Below, in pieces: positions 1 to 9,389 of a stretch of 64,000 bases of DNA (position 1 is the stretch's first letter; the number at the start of each line of letters is the position of its first letter). This stretch comes from Rickettsia typhi. GTDB lineage: Bacteria > Pseudomonadota > Alphaproteobacteria > Rickettsiales > Rickettsiaceae. The notes under the pieces are model-generated. The model was given only the letters and a program-made list of their open reading frames with translations, did no database searches and was not told where the DNA came from. Where the stretch lies: the NCBI GenBank assembly GCA_945907105.1, contig CAMDSB010000003.1, forward strand, positions 1-64,000. The letters run 5' to 3'. Position numbers and translations under genes: made by a program.

Positions 1-2
1 CT

Positions 3-134
3 CAGAAACTCTCCAGTAAAGGAAAGCCTGCTAAGGTTATCATTGTGGCCATTATGCGTAAATTACTACATATTGTCTTTGGGGTAATTAAAAATAATAC
101 TCAATTTAATCCAAACTTAGTGCTTGACGGTTAA
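3..134 (+). CDS. IS110-family transposase, C-terminal fragment cut by window edge
   Basis: The frame is open from the left edge to TAA at 132-134 and encodes 43 residues. They include GKPAKVIIVAIMRKLLHIVF, which resembles the conserved C-terminal end of IS110/IS1111-type DEDD transposases, where a GK.AKVA..A.MRKLL block ends the transposase_20 domain. The gene starts outside the window, so I cannot tell whether the element is intact. After the stop the same frame stays open to about base 209 without a start codon, perhaps a decayed extension. No terminal inverted repeat is visible, and IS110 elements often lack one. The assignment rests on this one short block. Confidence 0.6.
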   Translation, partial: QKLSSKGKPAKVIIVAIMRKLLHIVFGVIKNNTQFNPNLVLDG

Positions 135-299
135 GACAGTATCAGAGCCTATAAGTCTATCTTGAGAGAATATAGTGATGAAGAAACAAGCGACCTTAAA
201 AATAGTTAATATATTAATTTTTACTTAACTATATTTCTTTAAACTAGTAGTTAGGTTCCTAAGCAAGGAATCTTTATTCATCAAACTAAGGAGGTTATT

Positions 300-506
300 A
301 TGGATCCACTAACTATTGGTCTAGTAGCGATGACTTGCTCGCTTATAATTGCAGCCACAAACCTTACAATGTGTGGCTTACAAAGCTGCGCAGCATTACC
401 GAAACACCATAAACACCTAAGCAGTGACGATTCTCACCACGCGGAACACTTAGATGACCATGATAGTCACACTGTGGAGCTGACAGGAAAAGATGCTCAT
501 CATTAG
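300..506 (+). CDS. Small His/Asp-rich single-pass membrane peptide, unknown function
   Basis: This 68-residue gene starts with ATG behind a near-ideal ribosome site (AAGGAGG, about 289-295), which is the main reason to believe it is real. Residues 4-32 form one hydrophobic segment with two or three Cys. The rest is hydrophilic and packed with His (roughly a dozen), Asp and Ser, and ends in DAHH. A membrane anchor with a His-rich tail suggests metal binding, but that is inference; I recognise no family. A strong hairpin terminator follows 39 bases after the stop, so it looks like a single-gene transcript. It lies between an IS110 remnant and an outer-membrane protein gene. Confidence 0.6.
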   Translation: MDPLTIGLVAMTCSLIIAATNLTMCGLQSCAALPKHHKHLSSDDSHHAEHLDDHDSHTVELTGKDAHH

Positions 507-544
507 AATTTTATTCTAAGTGAGCCCAGAATGATACTAAAAGA

Positions 545-576
545 GCTGCCTAGCGCTAAGCTAAGCGGCTTTTTTG
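545..576 (+). terminator. Rho-independent terminator of the small His-rich gene
   Basis: An 11-base stem (AGCTGCCTAGC / GCTAAGCGGCT, with one mismatch and one G-T pair) and a 5-base loop are followed by six T. It sits 39 bases after the stop codon at 506. Confidence 0.8.
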
Positions 577-785
577 ATTTTAAGTGCAGTATTTTTAGAA
601 AAAACTTAATCGATTGTAGCTAAAACTGAAGACATTTTAAAATATCCCCAACATGTACCAGAGGTAAAAATATCGCAATTTTTTGATCCCTGAGTTAAAA
701 TTGGGTAAAAAATTAAACTTAAGGTGTAAATTTATCCGAATGATGGTATTCTACAGATGCAATCAATAAATTTAGGAGAGATATT

Positions 786-1508
786 ATGAAAAATAAAATT
801 ATAAGAAAATCTACTAGTACTGCATTAATTGCGTCGCTCAGTGCATTAATAACGCTGGGTGCAAACACAGCCTGCGCTGAAAACTCATTTTTTAATTCTG
901 AAATATTGCCATATTTCCGTCTAGATTCAGGCTGGGCACATTTTGAAAAAGTTTCGGCACCTAACGGAGTCAATAAAAGTACTAACTTAAAGTCTGTCTC
1001 AAATACTGTAGTGGGCGCTGGAATAGGCTTAGGAATTAATTTTGGCGACAAATTTCGTTCAGATATAACATGGTCCAGGCATTTAACACCACAATTAAAA
1101 GCTGATAATGCTACTAATAGTGTAACACGCAACCCTTTAATTGATGCATATTTTTTAAATACTTATTACGAAATTGGTAGCGTAGTGACAATATTTAATC
1201 CTTATATAGGTGCAGGGATTGGAGTAGCAACTGTAAAAGATACAGTGTTTTATTCCTCACTTGATAGCAATGGTAAGCTTTCTAGAGGCTCAGAAATTAT
1301 AAAGAGAAGAAATAATTTTGCTTACAAATTTATCGGTGGGAGCGCATTTGATTTAAATGAAAGAATAAAATTTGATATATCCTATAATTACCATAATTAT
1401 GGAAAAAGCAAATCAAGATTTAGCTCCATTAATGGTATTAGTACACAAATGGGTAAGACCCATTATAAAGCCCACATTATAAGTGCTGGTATTAGGTTTG
1501 GGATATAA
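786..1508 (+). CDS. Outer-membrane beta-barrel protein (OmpA/Opa-like porin fold)
   Basis: The protein has 240 residues. Residues 1-31 form a signal peptide: a basic start, a hydrophobic core and a likely cut after the ACA at 29-31. The mature part has alternating polar/apolar strands rich in Gly and aromatics (VVGAGIGLGINFG, NPYIGAGIGVA, HIISAGIRFGI). It ends in an aromatic-plus-aliphatic pattern typical of barrels inserted by the BAM complex. Size and style match the small 8-strand surface proteins common in Rickettsiales (OmpA-like transmembrane or Opa family). ATG with TAGGAGAG about 8 bases upstream sets the start. It is likely surface-exposed and could take part in host contact, but no specific ligand can be read from the sequence. 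Confidence 0.75.
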   Translation: MKNKIIRKSTSTALIASLSALITLGANTACAENSFFNSEILPYFRLDSGWAHFEKVSAPNGVNKSTNLKSVSNTVVGAGIGLGINFGDKFRSDITWSRHLTPQLKADNATNSVTRNPLIDAYFLNTYYEIGSVVTIFNPYIGAGIGVATVKDTVFYSSLDSNGKLSRGSEIIKRRNNFAYKFIGGSAFDLNERIKFDISYNYHNYGKSKSRFSSINGISTQMGKTHYKAHIISAGIRFGI

Positions 1509-2059
1509 ATCTAATTTGTCTTACAAATGTATTTTTGCATTAAGAACAGCGTTTGTATACAGGGGATAGTGCAGAATATTAGTTGCTACTCCATCTTTAG
1601 CTTAGGTTTTAAGACGTAATGCAGAAGGCGATTATCCAGCTAAGGAACGTATGCTATCTGGAAAATACTCCACAAATAAGTTGAGTTATACCTCCAAAAG
1701 AGTTTGCATATTTAGCCTTTTTCGGGCTCAGTCTATTAACTGGATGGTGACGGAACAAGGTTGTATTGCATGACTATAAGTTATTTCTGCATAATATTAA
1801 GGATACCACATGAGTTAATTACCAAGAAACTCTAGCTAATATTTTTGAATGCCTCCTCGGTATGTTATCTTTTTTTAAAACTTAAAGCTTTTCAGTAAAA
1901 CCCTAAAAATGGTAGTATAAGTCAAGGTTTTGTGTTAGTTTTTATTGCGGTAGAACACTTATACTACTTTAAGACTTGCGATAATTTTCGTATTAATGTT
2001 TTAGTAGCATAGGGTTTTATGCGTTTTGACATCACCAAATCAAAAAGGGAAAAAAAGAA
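1509..2059. other. 551-base non-coding stretch
   Basis: No open frame with a start and ribosome site is visible on either strand. There is a weak short hairpin (ATTTGT/ACAAAT) just after the barrel gene, near 1514-1528. One short run reads FAYLAFFGLSLLTGW in a frame without a start around 1705-1750 and could be a remnant of a membrane-protein gene. The stretch looks like decayed DNA. Confidence 0.4.
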
Positions 2060-3376
2060 GTGGTTAATTCTAAACCAAATACATCCCAACAAAATATTAA
2101 AGGATGGATAGTAGTAATTTGCGGTGCATTATTTTATATGTACCAGTTTATGATTCGTGTTTCCCCAAATATCATGAATGAAGAACTTCTTTATCAATTT
2201 GCTATCGACTCAGCAAGCCTAGGATTTTTGATCGGGGCTTATAATTGGTCCTATTCAATAATGCAGATTCCATTAGGCCTAACCATGGATCGCCTTGGTC
2301 CAAGGTTTTTTTTAATCGTTGCTGCTGGGCTTTGTGCAATTTCATGTTTTATTTTTGGGAATACAACTAACTCTATCATTGGCGGAAGTGCAAGATTTTT
2401 AATGGGGATGGGGTCAGCGTGCGGTTTAATTGGAACCATTAAACTTGGTACAATTTGGCTTGAGCCTAAACACGTGGCAAAAGTTACAGGGTTAACTATT
2501 CTTATGGGAACAGTAGGTGCAAGTCTTGGAGGAGCTCCGCTTGAAATACTCTTAAACCATGTTGGTTTTAAGAAAACAATGGAGATCTTAGGTTGGATTG
2601 GTATTGGAGTAGCTATAGTGCTCTACTTTTTGGTCAAAAATAACCCTCCTATCGATCATCATCAGGATTTACCAGATATCTATGCTAATAACCATCCATT
2701 TACAGATGTGGTACTATTAATTAAAACCCCTCAGGCCTGGGTTTTAGCCGTTTATGGAATGTTAATGTATTTACCAATTACCGTAATTGGGGTAGCTTGG
2801 GGCGTTTCATTTCTCACAAGTGTTGCAGAAGTTTCTGAAGTGGTAGCTGCATCAGTCGTATCAACTATGTTTTTGGGGGCGGCGATAGGAAGCCCCTTTT
2901 TCGCTCATTTTTCTGACTTTATTAAAAATAGGCGTTTGCCGATGATTTTGGGTTCTATTATTACAACTTTTGTTTGGTTTATTGTAATTGTGTTTGAGCT
3001 TCCTCTTTACCTCTTATACGGTTTATTTTTTCTCGGGGGCTTTGCCTATACAGCCAAATGTCTCAGTTTTGTAAGCATCTGTGAGACTATGCCTTTAAAA
3101 ATGACCGGCGTATCTATTGCTTTTATAAATGGTATAGTAATGTCTACTGGTATTATCTTCCTACCTATTATTGGTGCTTTAATTGACTCTCATTGGAATG
3201 GGCATATGATAAACAATATTCCTCATTACGCTCCAGCAGACTACAGATTCGCTCTTATTATTCTTCCTATTTCCTTGGCAGCGTCTTGCATTATTATCTT
3301 CTTTATGAAAGAAACGCATCCAGATCATAAAATACAAAAAGAACAGGCAGCTTTTATTGATACTAATATTCTTTAG
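2060..3376 (+). CDS. Major facilitator superfamily transporter
   Basis: This is a 438-residue inner-membrane carrier with about 12 hydrophobic segments. The MFS signature loop is at the usual place (GLTMDRLGPRFFL, after the second helix), and a Gly-rich helix 4-5 follows (FLMGMGSACGLIGTIKLG). It resembles the MFS group (anion:cation symporter or sugar-phosphate-like) that is expanded in intracellular alpha- and gammaproteobacteria; the substrate is unknown. The start is GTG at 2060 behind a purine-rich run (GGGAAAAAAAGAA). An ATG at 2019 is in another frame and cannot be used. It stands alone, with the convergent malic enzyme gene downstream. Confidence 0.8.
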   Translation: MVNSKPNTSQQNIKGWIVVICGALFYMYQFMIRVSPNIMNEELLYQFAIDSASLGFLIGAYNWSYSIMQIPLGLTMDRLGPRFFLIVAAGLCAISCFIFGNTTNSIIGGSARFLMGMGSACGLIGTIKLGTIWLEPKHVAKVTGLTILMGTVGASLGGAPLEILLNHVGFKKTMEILGWIGIGVAIVLYFLVKNNPPIDHHQDLPDIYANNHPFTDVVLLIKTPQAWVLAVYGMLMYLPITVIGVAWGVSFLTSVAEVSEVVAASVVSTMFLGAAIGSPFFAHFSDFIKNRRLPMILGSIITTFVWFIVIVFELPLYLLYGLFFLGGFAYTAKCLSFVSICETMPLKMTGVSIAFINGIVMSTGIIFLPIIGALIDSHWNGHMINNIPHYAPADYRFALIILPISLAASCIIIFFMKETHPDHKIQKEQAAFIDTNIL

Positions 3377-3475
3377 AGCCTCCATATAATGAACTTGGGT
3401 GTAAAAGGCTAATTTTTTGCGTACCGTTCGGAACGAGGCATTTTTGTGTGGCCGAAAGACAGTCTTATGAAAATG

Positions 3476-5779
3476 CTATTCTTTTGTCTCTTTAATCTTT
3501 TTCAGTTTCTCGGCATTTATTGCGTCAATTGCTGCAAACGCAGAAACTTTTAAAATATCACTAGCAGAGGCTCCCATGGTAACTATTTGTACTGGATATT
3601 CAAAACCATCTAAAATCGGGCCAATAAATATTCCTCCCGCAAGTTCTTCCAACAAGTGAGTAGAAATGGCTGCAGAGTGAAGCCCAGGCATAATTAACAC
3701 ATTAGCCGGCCCTTTTAGTCTGCAGAATGGATATAATTTACGTAAATTAGGGTTCAGAGCGACATCAACAGACATCTCTCCGTCATATTCAAAATCTAAG
3801 TCCATCTTATCTAAAATAGCAACTGCATCCCGAACCCGACTGGTTTTTTCTCGCATTGGATTGCCAAAGTTGGAAAAAGATACTACAGCAACTCTAGGCT
3901 TGAAACCCAAAGTTTTGGCCGCTTGTGCCGTTTGGATAGTAATTTCAACAAGATCTTGTGCAATAGGAAACTCACACGCAGTGTTGTCTGCGATAATGAC
4001 GTTATGCTTGTTTGACAGTAATATGGAATACCCAAGGATTCTCTTATTTTTCTTTGGTCTTATTACCTTGCATATGTCGTCTAGGCAATTGAAGTAGCTT
4101 TTTGTTGTTCCAGTAACCATAGCGTCTGCATCGCCACATGCAATCATGCAAGCGGCAAAGACATTGCGATCTACTTTTACCATCCTGGCGCAATCTCTAC
4201 GTATGTAGCCTTTTCTTTGTAGTTTTTGATATAGATACTCAATGTATGTATCTATATTTTCATTTATTGCAGAATTCATGACCGTTATTCCATCTAGATT
4301 ATAGCCTTCACCTAGACTTGCAACAATTGGATCGATTTTTTCTTGTCTACCAACAATAATTGGTTTGCCATAATGTTCATCTCTCATCATAATAGCTGCT
4401 TTGATCACTTCTTCCTCCTCGCCTTCTGCAAATATAATTCTTTGCATTGGGGAATGATGAATTCTTTCATATACAAAATGCATATATGAAGAGGTAGGGT
4501 TAAGTCTACTGGCTAGTTCTGCCTTGTAGGCTTTAACATCTAAGGTTTTAACTTTAGTTACACCAGAAGCAATGGCAGCTTGTGCAACAGCGACAGGAAT
4601 CGTGGTAATTAACCTTGGATCAAAGGGGACTGGAATAATATAATTTGGACCAAATGATTTGTGCCCAGAACCATATGCTCTGTAAACCTCTCCAGGGACA
4701 GGAAGCCTTGCAAGCTGTGCTAGTGCATGTGCTGCAGCTATTTTCATTTCTTCGTTAATACATTTTGCTCGTACATCAAGTGCTCCTCTAAAAATATAAG
4801 GAAAGCCCAGTACGTTGTTAATCTGATTATTATAATCAGATCTCCCAGTAGCAATAATTGCGTCATCACGAACAGATCTGATGTCTGCGGGAGCAATTTC
4901 TGGATCAGGATTCGCCATAGCAAATATTATAGGAGACGGAGACATAGAAGCTACCATTGATGGAGTTACTGCTCCTTTGGCTGATAAGCCTAGAAATACA
5001 TGAGCCCCAACCATTGCTTCTGCAAGTGTACGACATTTTGTGTTAGAAGCTTTTTCTTCTTTCCACTTGTTCATGCCATCAGTTCGTCCTTTATATATAA
5101 CGCCTTTTGTATCACATAGAATGATACTATCTTTATTTCCACCTAGTGAAATAATTAAATTAATACAAGCAATTGCAGCTGCGCCAGCACCATTTACAAC
5201 AATTTTAAGATCAGATAATTTACGATCAGTTAAGAATGCAGCATTTATCAATCCTGCTGCTGTTATAATTGCTGTGCCGTGTTGATCATCGTGGAATACC
5301 GGTATATCCATGTATTCTTTTAATTTCTCTTCTATAATGAAACATTCTGGTGCTTTGATGTCTTCTAGGTTAATACCACCCCAACTATATCCTAGATGTT
5401 TTACTACGTTTATAAATTCTTCTGGATCGGTGCAGTCTACTTGCACATCAAAACCATCAATATCAGCAAATTTTTTAAATAAGACAGCTTTTCCTTCCAT
5501 TACAGGTTTGGAAGCAGCAGCTCCAATTGCTCCCAGGCCTAGAACGGCGGTGCCATTTGAAATAATAGCCACGGTATTGCCCCGAGCGGTATATTTATAA
5601 ATATCATCTGGGTTTTTTTGGATCTCGAGGCATGGGGCAGCGACACCAGGCGAATAAGCTAGCGCTAAGTCTTGTTGGGTATTAAGAGGCTTAGTGGGGC
5701 GCAATGCTATTTTGCCAGGTTTGCCCGATTGATGGTATTCCAATGCTTTGAGATATTCCGGTGATTTTGCATTATCCAT
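3476..5779 (-). CDS. maeB: NADP-dependent malic enzyme with C-terminal phosphotransacetylase-like domain
   Basis: This 767-residue protein converts malate to pyruvate, CO2 and NADPH in the cytoplasm. Residues 1-430 are the malic enzyme part, with metal and substrate residues in GGINLEDIKAPECF (E139, D140) and FHDDQHGTA (163-170) and the dinucleotide loop VNGAGAAA (195-202). Residues 430-760 resemble phosphate acetyltransferase, which in the large MaeB family is regulatory (acetyl-CoA sensing) and not catalytic. Length matches the two-domain family. ATG has GGA about 6 bases upstream. The gene lies 30 bases behind an AEC carrier on the same strand, so the two are likely co-transcribed. In an organism fed by host C4-acids this would supply pyruvate and NADPH. 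Confidence 0.95.
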   Translation of the reverse strand: MDNAKSPEYLKALEYHQSGKPGKIALRPTKPLNTQQDLALAYSPGVAAPCLEIQKNPDDIYKYTARGNTVAIISNGTAVLGLGAIGAAASKPVMEGKAVLFKKFADIDGFDVQVDCTDPEEFINVVKHLGYSWGGINLEDIKAPECFIIEEKLKEYMDIPVFHDDQHGTAIITAAGLINAAFLTDRKLSDLKIVVNGAGAAAIACINLIISLGGNKDSIILCDTKGVIYKGRTDGMNKWKEEKASNTKCRTLAEAMVGAHVFLGLSAKGAVTPSMVASMSPSPIIFAMANPDPEIAPADIRSVRDDAIIATGRSDYNNQINNVLGFPYIFRGALDVRAKCINEEMKIAAAHALAQLARLPVPGEVYRAYGSGHKSFGPNYIIPVPFDPRLITTIPVAVAQAAIASGVTKVKTLDVKAYKAELASRLNPTSSYMHFVYERIHHSPMQRIIFAEGEEEEVIKAAIMMRDEHYGKPIIVGRQEKIDPIVASLGEGYNLDGITVMNSAINENIDTYIEYLYQKLQRKGYIRRDCARMVKVDRNVFAACMIACGDADAMVTGTTKSYFNCLDDICKVIRPKKNKRILGYSILLSNKHNVIIADNTACEFPIAQDLVEITIQTAQAAKTLGFKPRVAVVSFSNFGNPMREKTSRVRDAVAILDKMDLDFEYDGEMSVDVALNPNLRKLYPFCRLKGPANVLIMPGLHSAAISTHLLEELAGGIFIGPILDGFEYPVQIVTMGASASDILKVSAFAAIDAINAEKLKKIKETKE

Positions 5780-5809
5780 AGTTTCCTATCCTAAACTAGT
5801 ATTATATAT

Positions 5810-6739
5810 TTAGCCTAGGATATACACTAGAGTCGATAATGACAAGATTGAAAAGATGGTTGTAAAGGTTATTATTGAAGACATTGTTTCCGGGTCTCCT
5901 CCAAGTTGCCTCGATAAAATATAAGAGGAGGTAGCGCAGGGTAGGCAACTAAAGAGTATACCTACGGATTTTGCGGTTCCACTCACTGACATGATCCACA
6001 GCAAAATAAATGTTACAATAGGAGTGATTATCAATTTAACTCCACTAGTAAGCACTATCTGCTTGAAATACTCAGGTTCAATCTTCAATTTTATTCCTGC
6101 CCCGACGATAAGCATACCAATTGCAAAAGCTGAATCAGCTATAGTGTCAAGAGTATTATCAATTCCTATATTTAGGGTTAGGCCAGAATAGTTAAAGCTA
6201 AAACCAGCTAAGCTAGCTAGTATAAATGGATTAGCCATAATTGACTTGCTCATTATCGCTAAGCTTTTTCTTTTAGTAAGGTTGCCGTCCTTGGGCAAAT
6301 AATAATAAAATGACATTATAGCAGTAATGTTTGTTAGTATAAGCAAGTAAGGTGAGATAGTGGCAATAATGGTTAGTCCCTTCGAGCCGAGCAAGGCGGC
6401 CCCGACTGAGAAAAATATATAATTATTATATCTTGTTGCTCCCTGAAATACAGAGGTAAACTGTACTTTATTATAATTTGTCCTTGCTTGATAGACGATA
6501 AGTGCTACTGCTACTATTAAATTTCCAGCTATTAGAGCAATTGTAAGTCTTAAAAATTCTGATGAAGTGAAATCAACTTTGGAGCTGTGCTTGAATAGAA
6601 CTGTTGGAAATAAAACATAGAAGGATAATTTCTCAAGGCCACGCCAGAATTCATCGGACGTTAGCCATTTTCTTCTAATCACACTTCCAAGGAATGCTAT
6701 TAGAAATATTGGTAGTACGCTGTAAAAAACATTATCCAT
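5810..6739 (-). CDS. AEC-family permease (malate/auxin-efflux-type carrier)
   Basis: The 309-residue membrane protein has about 10 hydrophobic helices in two halves. Halves open with VLPIFLIAFLGSVIRRKW and an internal Gly-rich helix (FAIGMLIVGAGIKL), as in the auxin efflux carrier family. Members of this family include bacterial malate permeases (MleP) and malonate carriers. The gene directly precedes malic enzyme, so malate or a related C4-acid is the best guess for its substrate; that is inference from context. A good promoter lies upstream at 6782-6810. Start is the ATG at 6739. Confidence 0.85.
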   Translation of the reverse strand: MDNVFYSVLPIFLIAFLGSVIRRKWLTSDEFWRGLEKLSFYVLFPTVLFKHSSKVDFTSSEFLRLTIALIAGNLIVAVALIVYQARTNYNKVQFTSVFQGATRYNNYIFFSVGAALLGSKGLTIIATISPYLLILTNITAIMSFYYYLPKDGNLTKRKSLAIMSKSIMANPFILASLAGFSFNYSGLTLNIGIDNTLDTIADSAFAIGMLIVGAGIKLKIEPEYFKQIVLTSGVKLIITPIVTFILLWIMSVSGTAKSVGILFSCLPCATSSYILSRQLGGDPETMSSIITFTTIFSILSLSTLVYILG

Positions 6740-6781
6740 GTTGCATTGTTATAGAGATATAGGGCGCTTCCCAGATGTTCG

Positions 6782-6810
6782 ATAATACCAATTTAGTATC
6801 CAAAAATCAA
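6782..6810 (-). promoter_or_regulatory. Sigma-70-like promoter for the AEC carrier-maeB pair
   Basis: On the minus strand TTGATT and TATTAT are separated by exactly 17 bases, about 45 bases upstream of the carrier's ATG. The position, spacing and fit to the consensus are good. It was read by eye, not scored. Confidence 0.55.
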
Positions 6811-6878
6811 GAACCCTTATGCAATAAGTTTATTTTTATTAAACATTTCGTATGCGAGTAATTTTCCAAACAAAGTAT

Positions 6879-7424
6879 TTATGATGTTATTCCTATTAGC
6901 TCAGTAGTTATATCACTATGTGATAAATCCCTCTCATCATAGTTATCAGGTCCCTCAAAAGCTAATTCTTCTTCGGCCTCATTAATACTATAGAACTGGA
7001 AATAATCACTTTTACTGGGTGTATAACTTGCATCAAGGCGTTTTCTTACTATACTGACCGTAGCAGCGTCATATTTCTGGGTTGTTGCTAATTTATAATA
7101 GTCAAATTTTATTCCTGAATGCTTATCGCCTGATAATAAGTTCTCTACTAATGTTGGAGAAAAATTTAAGCTGCTAAGGGCAAGATCAAGAGCGGTGTTG
7201 TTGGATTTGCTTTTTAAAATTGGATCAGCTCCTATACTTAGTAAAAACTTCAGCATATCAACGTTATTATGAGATACTGCTATGAATAACGGTGTAAAGC
7301 CATCGCTAGGTCTGCAAGTATTTATACTTTGGCCACCAGAAACAAGTTTTCGTATAGTTGGATAATCTTCCTTTAAGACTGCAAAAAATAGATCCCTTTG
7401 GTTATCAAATACTATGCTCTTCAT
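6879..7424 (-). CDS. Ankyrin-repeat protein
   Basis: The protein has 181 residues with two or three ankyrin repeats in the first half: DGFTPLFIAVSHNNVDMLKFLLSIGADP, split here as DGFTPLFIAVSHNN and VDMLKFLLSIGADP, then a partial NNTALDLALSS. The second half is acidic and unlike any family I know. I chose ATG at 7424 because GAGG lies 8 bases before it; a GTG three codons upstream overlaps that site. No signal peptide or membrane helix is present. Ankyrin proteins of this kind in Rickettsiales are often secreted into the host, but nothing here proves secretion. It stands alone between two larger operons. Confidence 0.8.
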   Translation of the reverse strand: MKSIVFDNQRDLFFAVLKEDYPTIRKLVSGGQSINTCRPSDGFTPLFIAVSHNNVDMLKFLLSIGADPILKSKSNNTALDLALSSLNFSPTLVENLLSGDKHSGIKFDYYKLATTQKYDAATVSIVRKRLDASYTPSKSDYFQFYSINEAEEELAFEGPDNYDERDLSHSDITTELIGITS

Positions 7425-7650
7425 ATGAATCACCTCATAAATAAATATTATTTGGTATATAATTCTATACAGAATGTGTATTGTATTCTTAGTTTGTAGT
7501 TACAGAAATTTACTAATAGTAAATATCGATCAAGATAAATGAGTTAGAGAAATTATGGTTTATAGTTTAATGATAAGCTTAATTAATTAAGAATTAGTTA
7601 ACCACTGTGTCTTGATTACTTCAATCAAAAGAGTATAAATATAATAAATG

Positions 7651-8163
7651 CTAACTCTTTATTACAATGGTATTAGCTATTTTGTCATGAACGGCCATGC
7701 TTCGTTTACTGAAGACTATAGACCAAATACCAATTATAGCAGTAATATAGCCTAAAAATCTTTTGATAAGGTTACGAAGTGAGGGACTTTCCATAGTATC
7801 GGCATCCACTATTTTCATCCGCAGAAGCATCTTACCAGGAGTGGCTCCAAATTTCTTCCAGAAGGTAACAAAATAAGTTCCCATGAAGAGTGTGTTTATT
7901 GCAAATAATATACAGGAATACGAAAAGAATCTACCTGCAGTGAGATAACTTGCAAATTCAGGCATTACTACTGCTGTTGCAAAAGCATCTTTGTTAGAGG
8001 TATCTACTTGATAGGTAACAAAGAAATCATTAAATAAAGAGAGGAAAACATAATGGGATATTATATTCATCAGAGGAGTAAGAACTATTGATAATATGAT
8101 TAAGTCTATTGTCATAGAAAAAACCCGAGGGATGAATTTAGAGTAAATAATTTGTTTTTTCAT
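7651..8163 (-). CDS. RDD-family membrane protein
   Basis: This 170-residue inner-membrane protein has three or four helices. It carries the family's marks: an Arg and an Asp in the first helix region (PRVFSMTIDLIIL), and the later GATPGKMLLRMKIVD block followed by LRNLIKRFLGY. The role of the RDD family is poorly defined; some members affect ion or osmolyte balance. A GTG (8166) directly precedes the ATG (8163); the ATG fits the GGAGA ribosome site better (7-base gap). It is the last gene of a leftward operon after the Bcr/CflA exporter (37-base gap). Confidence 0.85.
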   Translation of the reverse strand: MKKQIIYSKFIPRVFSMTIDLIILSIVLTPLMNIISHYVFLSLFNDFFVTYQVDTSNKDAFATAVVMPEFASYLTAGRFFSYSCILFAINTLFMGTYFVTFWKKFGATPGKMLLRMKIVDADTMESPSLRNLIKRFLGYITAIIGIWSIVFSKRSMAVHDKIANTIVIKS

Positions 8164-8200
8164 CACGAGTTCTCCATGGTTGGCTTAATGATCAAATAAC

Positions 8201-9382
8201 CTATTCCTTTATATCGAACTGAATTATTTTTAGCAATTTTATTGTGACCAATGACGTTAATACCCCAGCTAATAGTACCATAGCAGCTACTGTAATGAGA
8301 CTGCCCGAGTACAGGTAACTTGATACAGCCACGAATACAGAACATATGAATGAACGAAGTGCCATAATTGCTGATGAAGCAGTTCCCTTGATCTCAGGAA
8401 ATAAATCCATGGACTTAGCAAATATAACTGGATAAGTAGTAGCGGCGCCAATACCGAATATTGTCATAGCAATTGTTGTCATGTATGGTGCATTATCAAA
8501 TGTTACCGATACAAGAAGAAGTAATATTGAGCCAAGTATGGTAAGTATAGTTCCATAAATTACAGAATTTTTCATACCGATAAAACTATTTATTTGTCCG
8601 CAGTAAAGGCTAGTTATACAGAATGCACAAATAATAGCTCCTTGATGCAAAGCGTAATACATAATCGGTAGATTGTATGTTTCCATATAGAGAAAAGAGC
8701 CGCATGCAACAAAACTCATCCAACCTCCATATACTAAGCTTGGAGTTATAGATGCATAGAAAAATTCTTTACTAAACATAAGTTGTGTATAATCTTTTTT
8801 AATTTTCTTAAGCTCAAATTTCTCAAGATTATTCTTTGTTTCCGGTAACCAGTAATATAACATTATCCAAGATATAACGGAGATTATAGCGATCGTGGTA
8901 TAATTACCTCTCCAGCCAAGAGATTTATTAATGAAACTGCCAGCTATTGGAGCAGCAGACATAAAAACTGTAATCATTGAATTCATCATGCCAATTAACT
9001 TAGCTGATTGTTCTGAGTTGTAGATGTCTGCTACCATAGCAAATGCAACGACAGCCGAAGTGCCAGCACCAATTCCTTGAAGTAATCGTGAACAAAGTAA
9101 AAATTCAATATTAGGTGCAAAGGCGCATCCACATGCTCCAAGCATCATTATTGCGTTGCCAATAATCATGACTTTGCGTCTTCCAAATGAATCTGATAAT
9201 GGGCCATAGACTACGCTTGATAGACAAAAGCCAAAGAAATTTAGTGCTACTGTCATCTGGGTCAAGCCATCTGATATATTAAAATAATCTGAAATATCAG
9301 GAAAACTAGGTACAGAAATATCTACTTCTACACAGCATGTTAGTAGGGATATTACAAGTAATAATGGTAGACTCTTGGTCAT
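8201..9382 (-). CDS. Bcr/CflA-type multidrug MFS exporter
   Basis: The 393-residue carrier has 12 predicted helices. Motif A is GPLSDSFGRRKVM in loop 2-3, and the helix 4-5 antiporter pattern is SRLLQGIGAGTSAVVAFAM, both as in Bcr/CflA drug/H+ antiporters. The N-terminal region places an acidic residue in helix 1 (CVEVDISVPSFPDI), also typical of the family. Rickettsiales carry several such genes, and a true drug role is not established there. It is 7 bases downstream of the HIT gene and looks co-transcribed with it. Confidence 0.85.
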   Translation of the reverse strand: MTKSLPLLLVISLLTCCVEVDISVPSFPDISDYFNISDGLTQMTVALNFFGFCLSSVVYGPLSDSFGRRKVMIIGNAIMMLGACGCAFAPNIEFLLCSRLLQGIGAGTSAVVAFAMVADIYNSEQSAKLIGMMNSMITVFMSAAPIAGSFINKSLGWRGNYTTIAIISVISWIMLYYWLPETKNNLEKFELKKIKKDYTQLMFSKEFFYASITPSLVYGGWMSFVACGSFLYMETYNLPIMYYALHQGAIICAFCITSLYCGQINSFIGMKNSVIYGTILTILGSILLLLVSVTFDNAPYMTTIAMTIFGIGAATTYPVIFAKSMDLFPEIKGTASSAIMALRSFICSVFVAVSSYLYSGSLITVAAMVLLAGVLTSLVTIKLLKIIQFDIKE

Positions 9383-9389
9383 ATTTATA

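Noticed and set aside
7422-7433. GTG at 7433 as the ankyrin start
   Set aside because: It overlaps the GAGG ribosome site, which is ideally spaced for the ATG three codons later.
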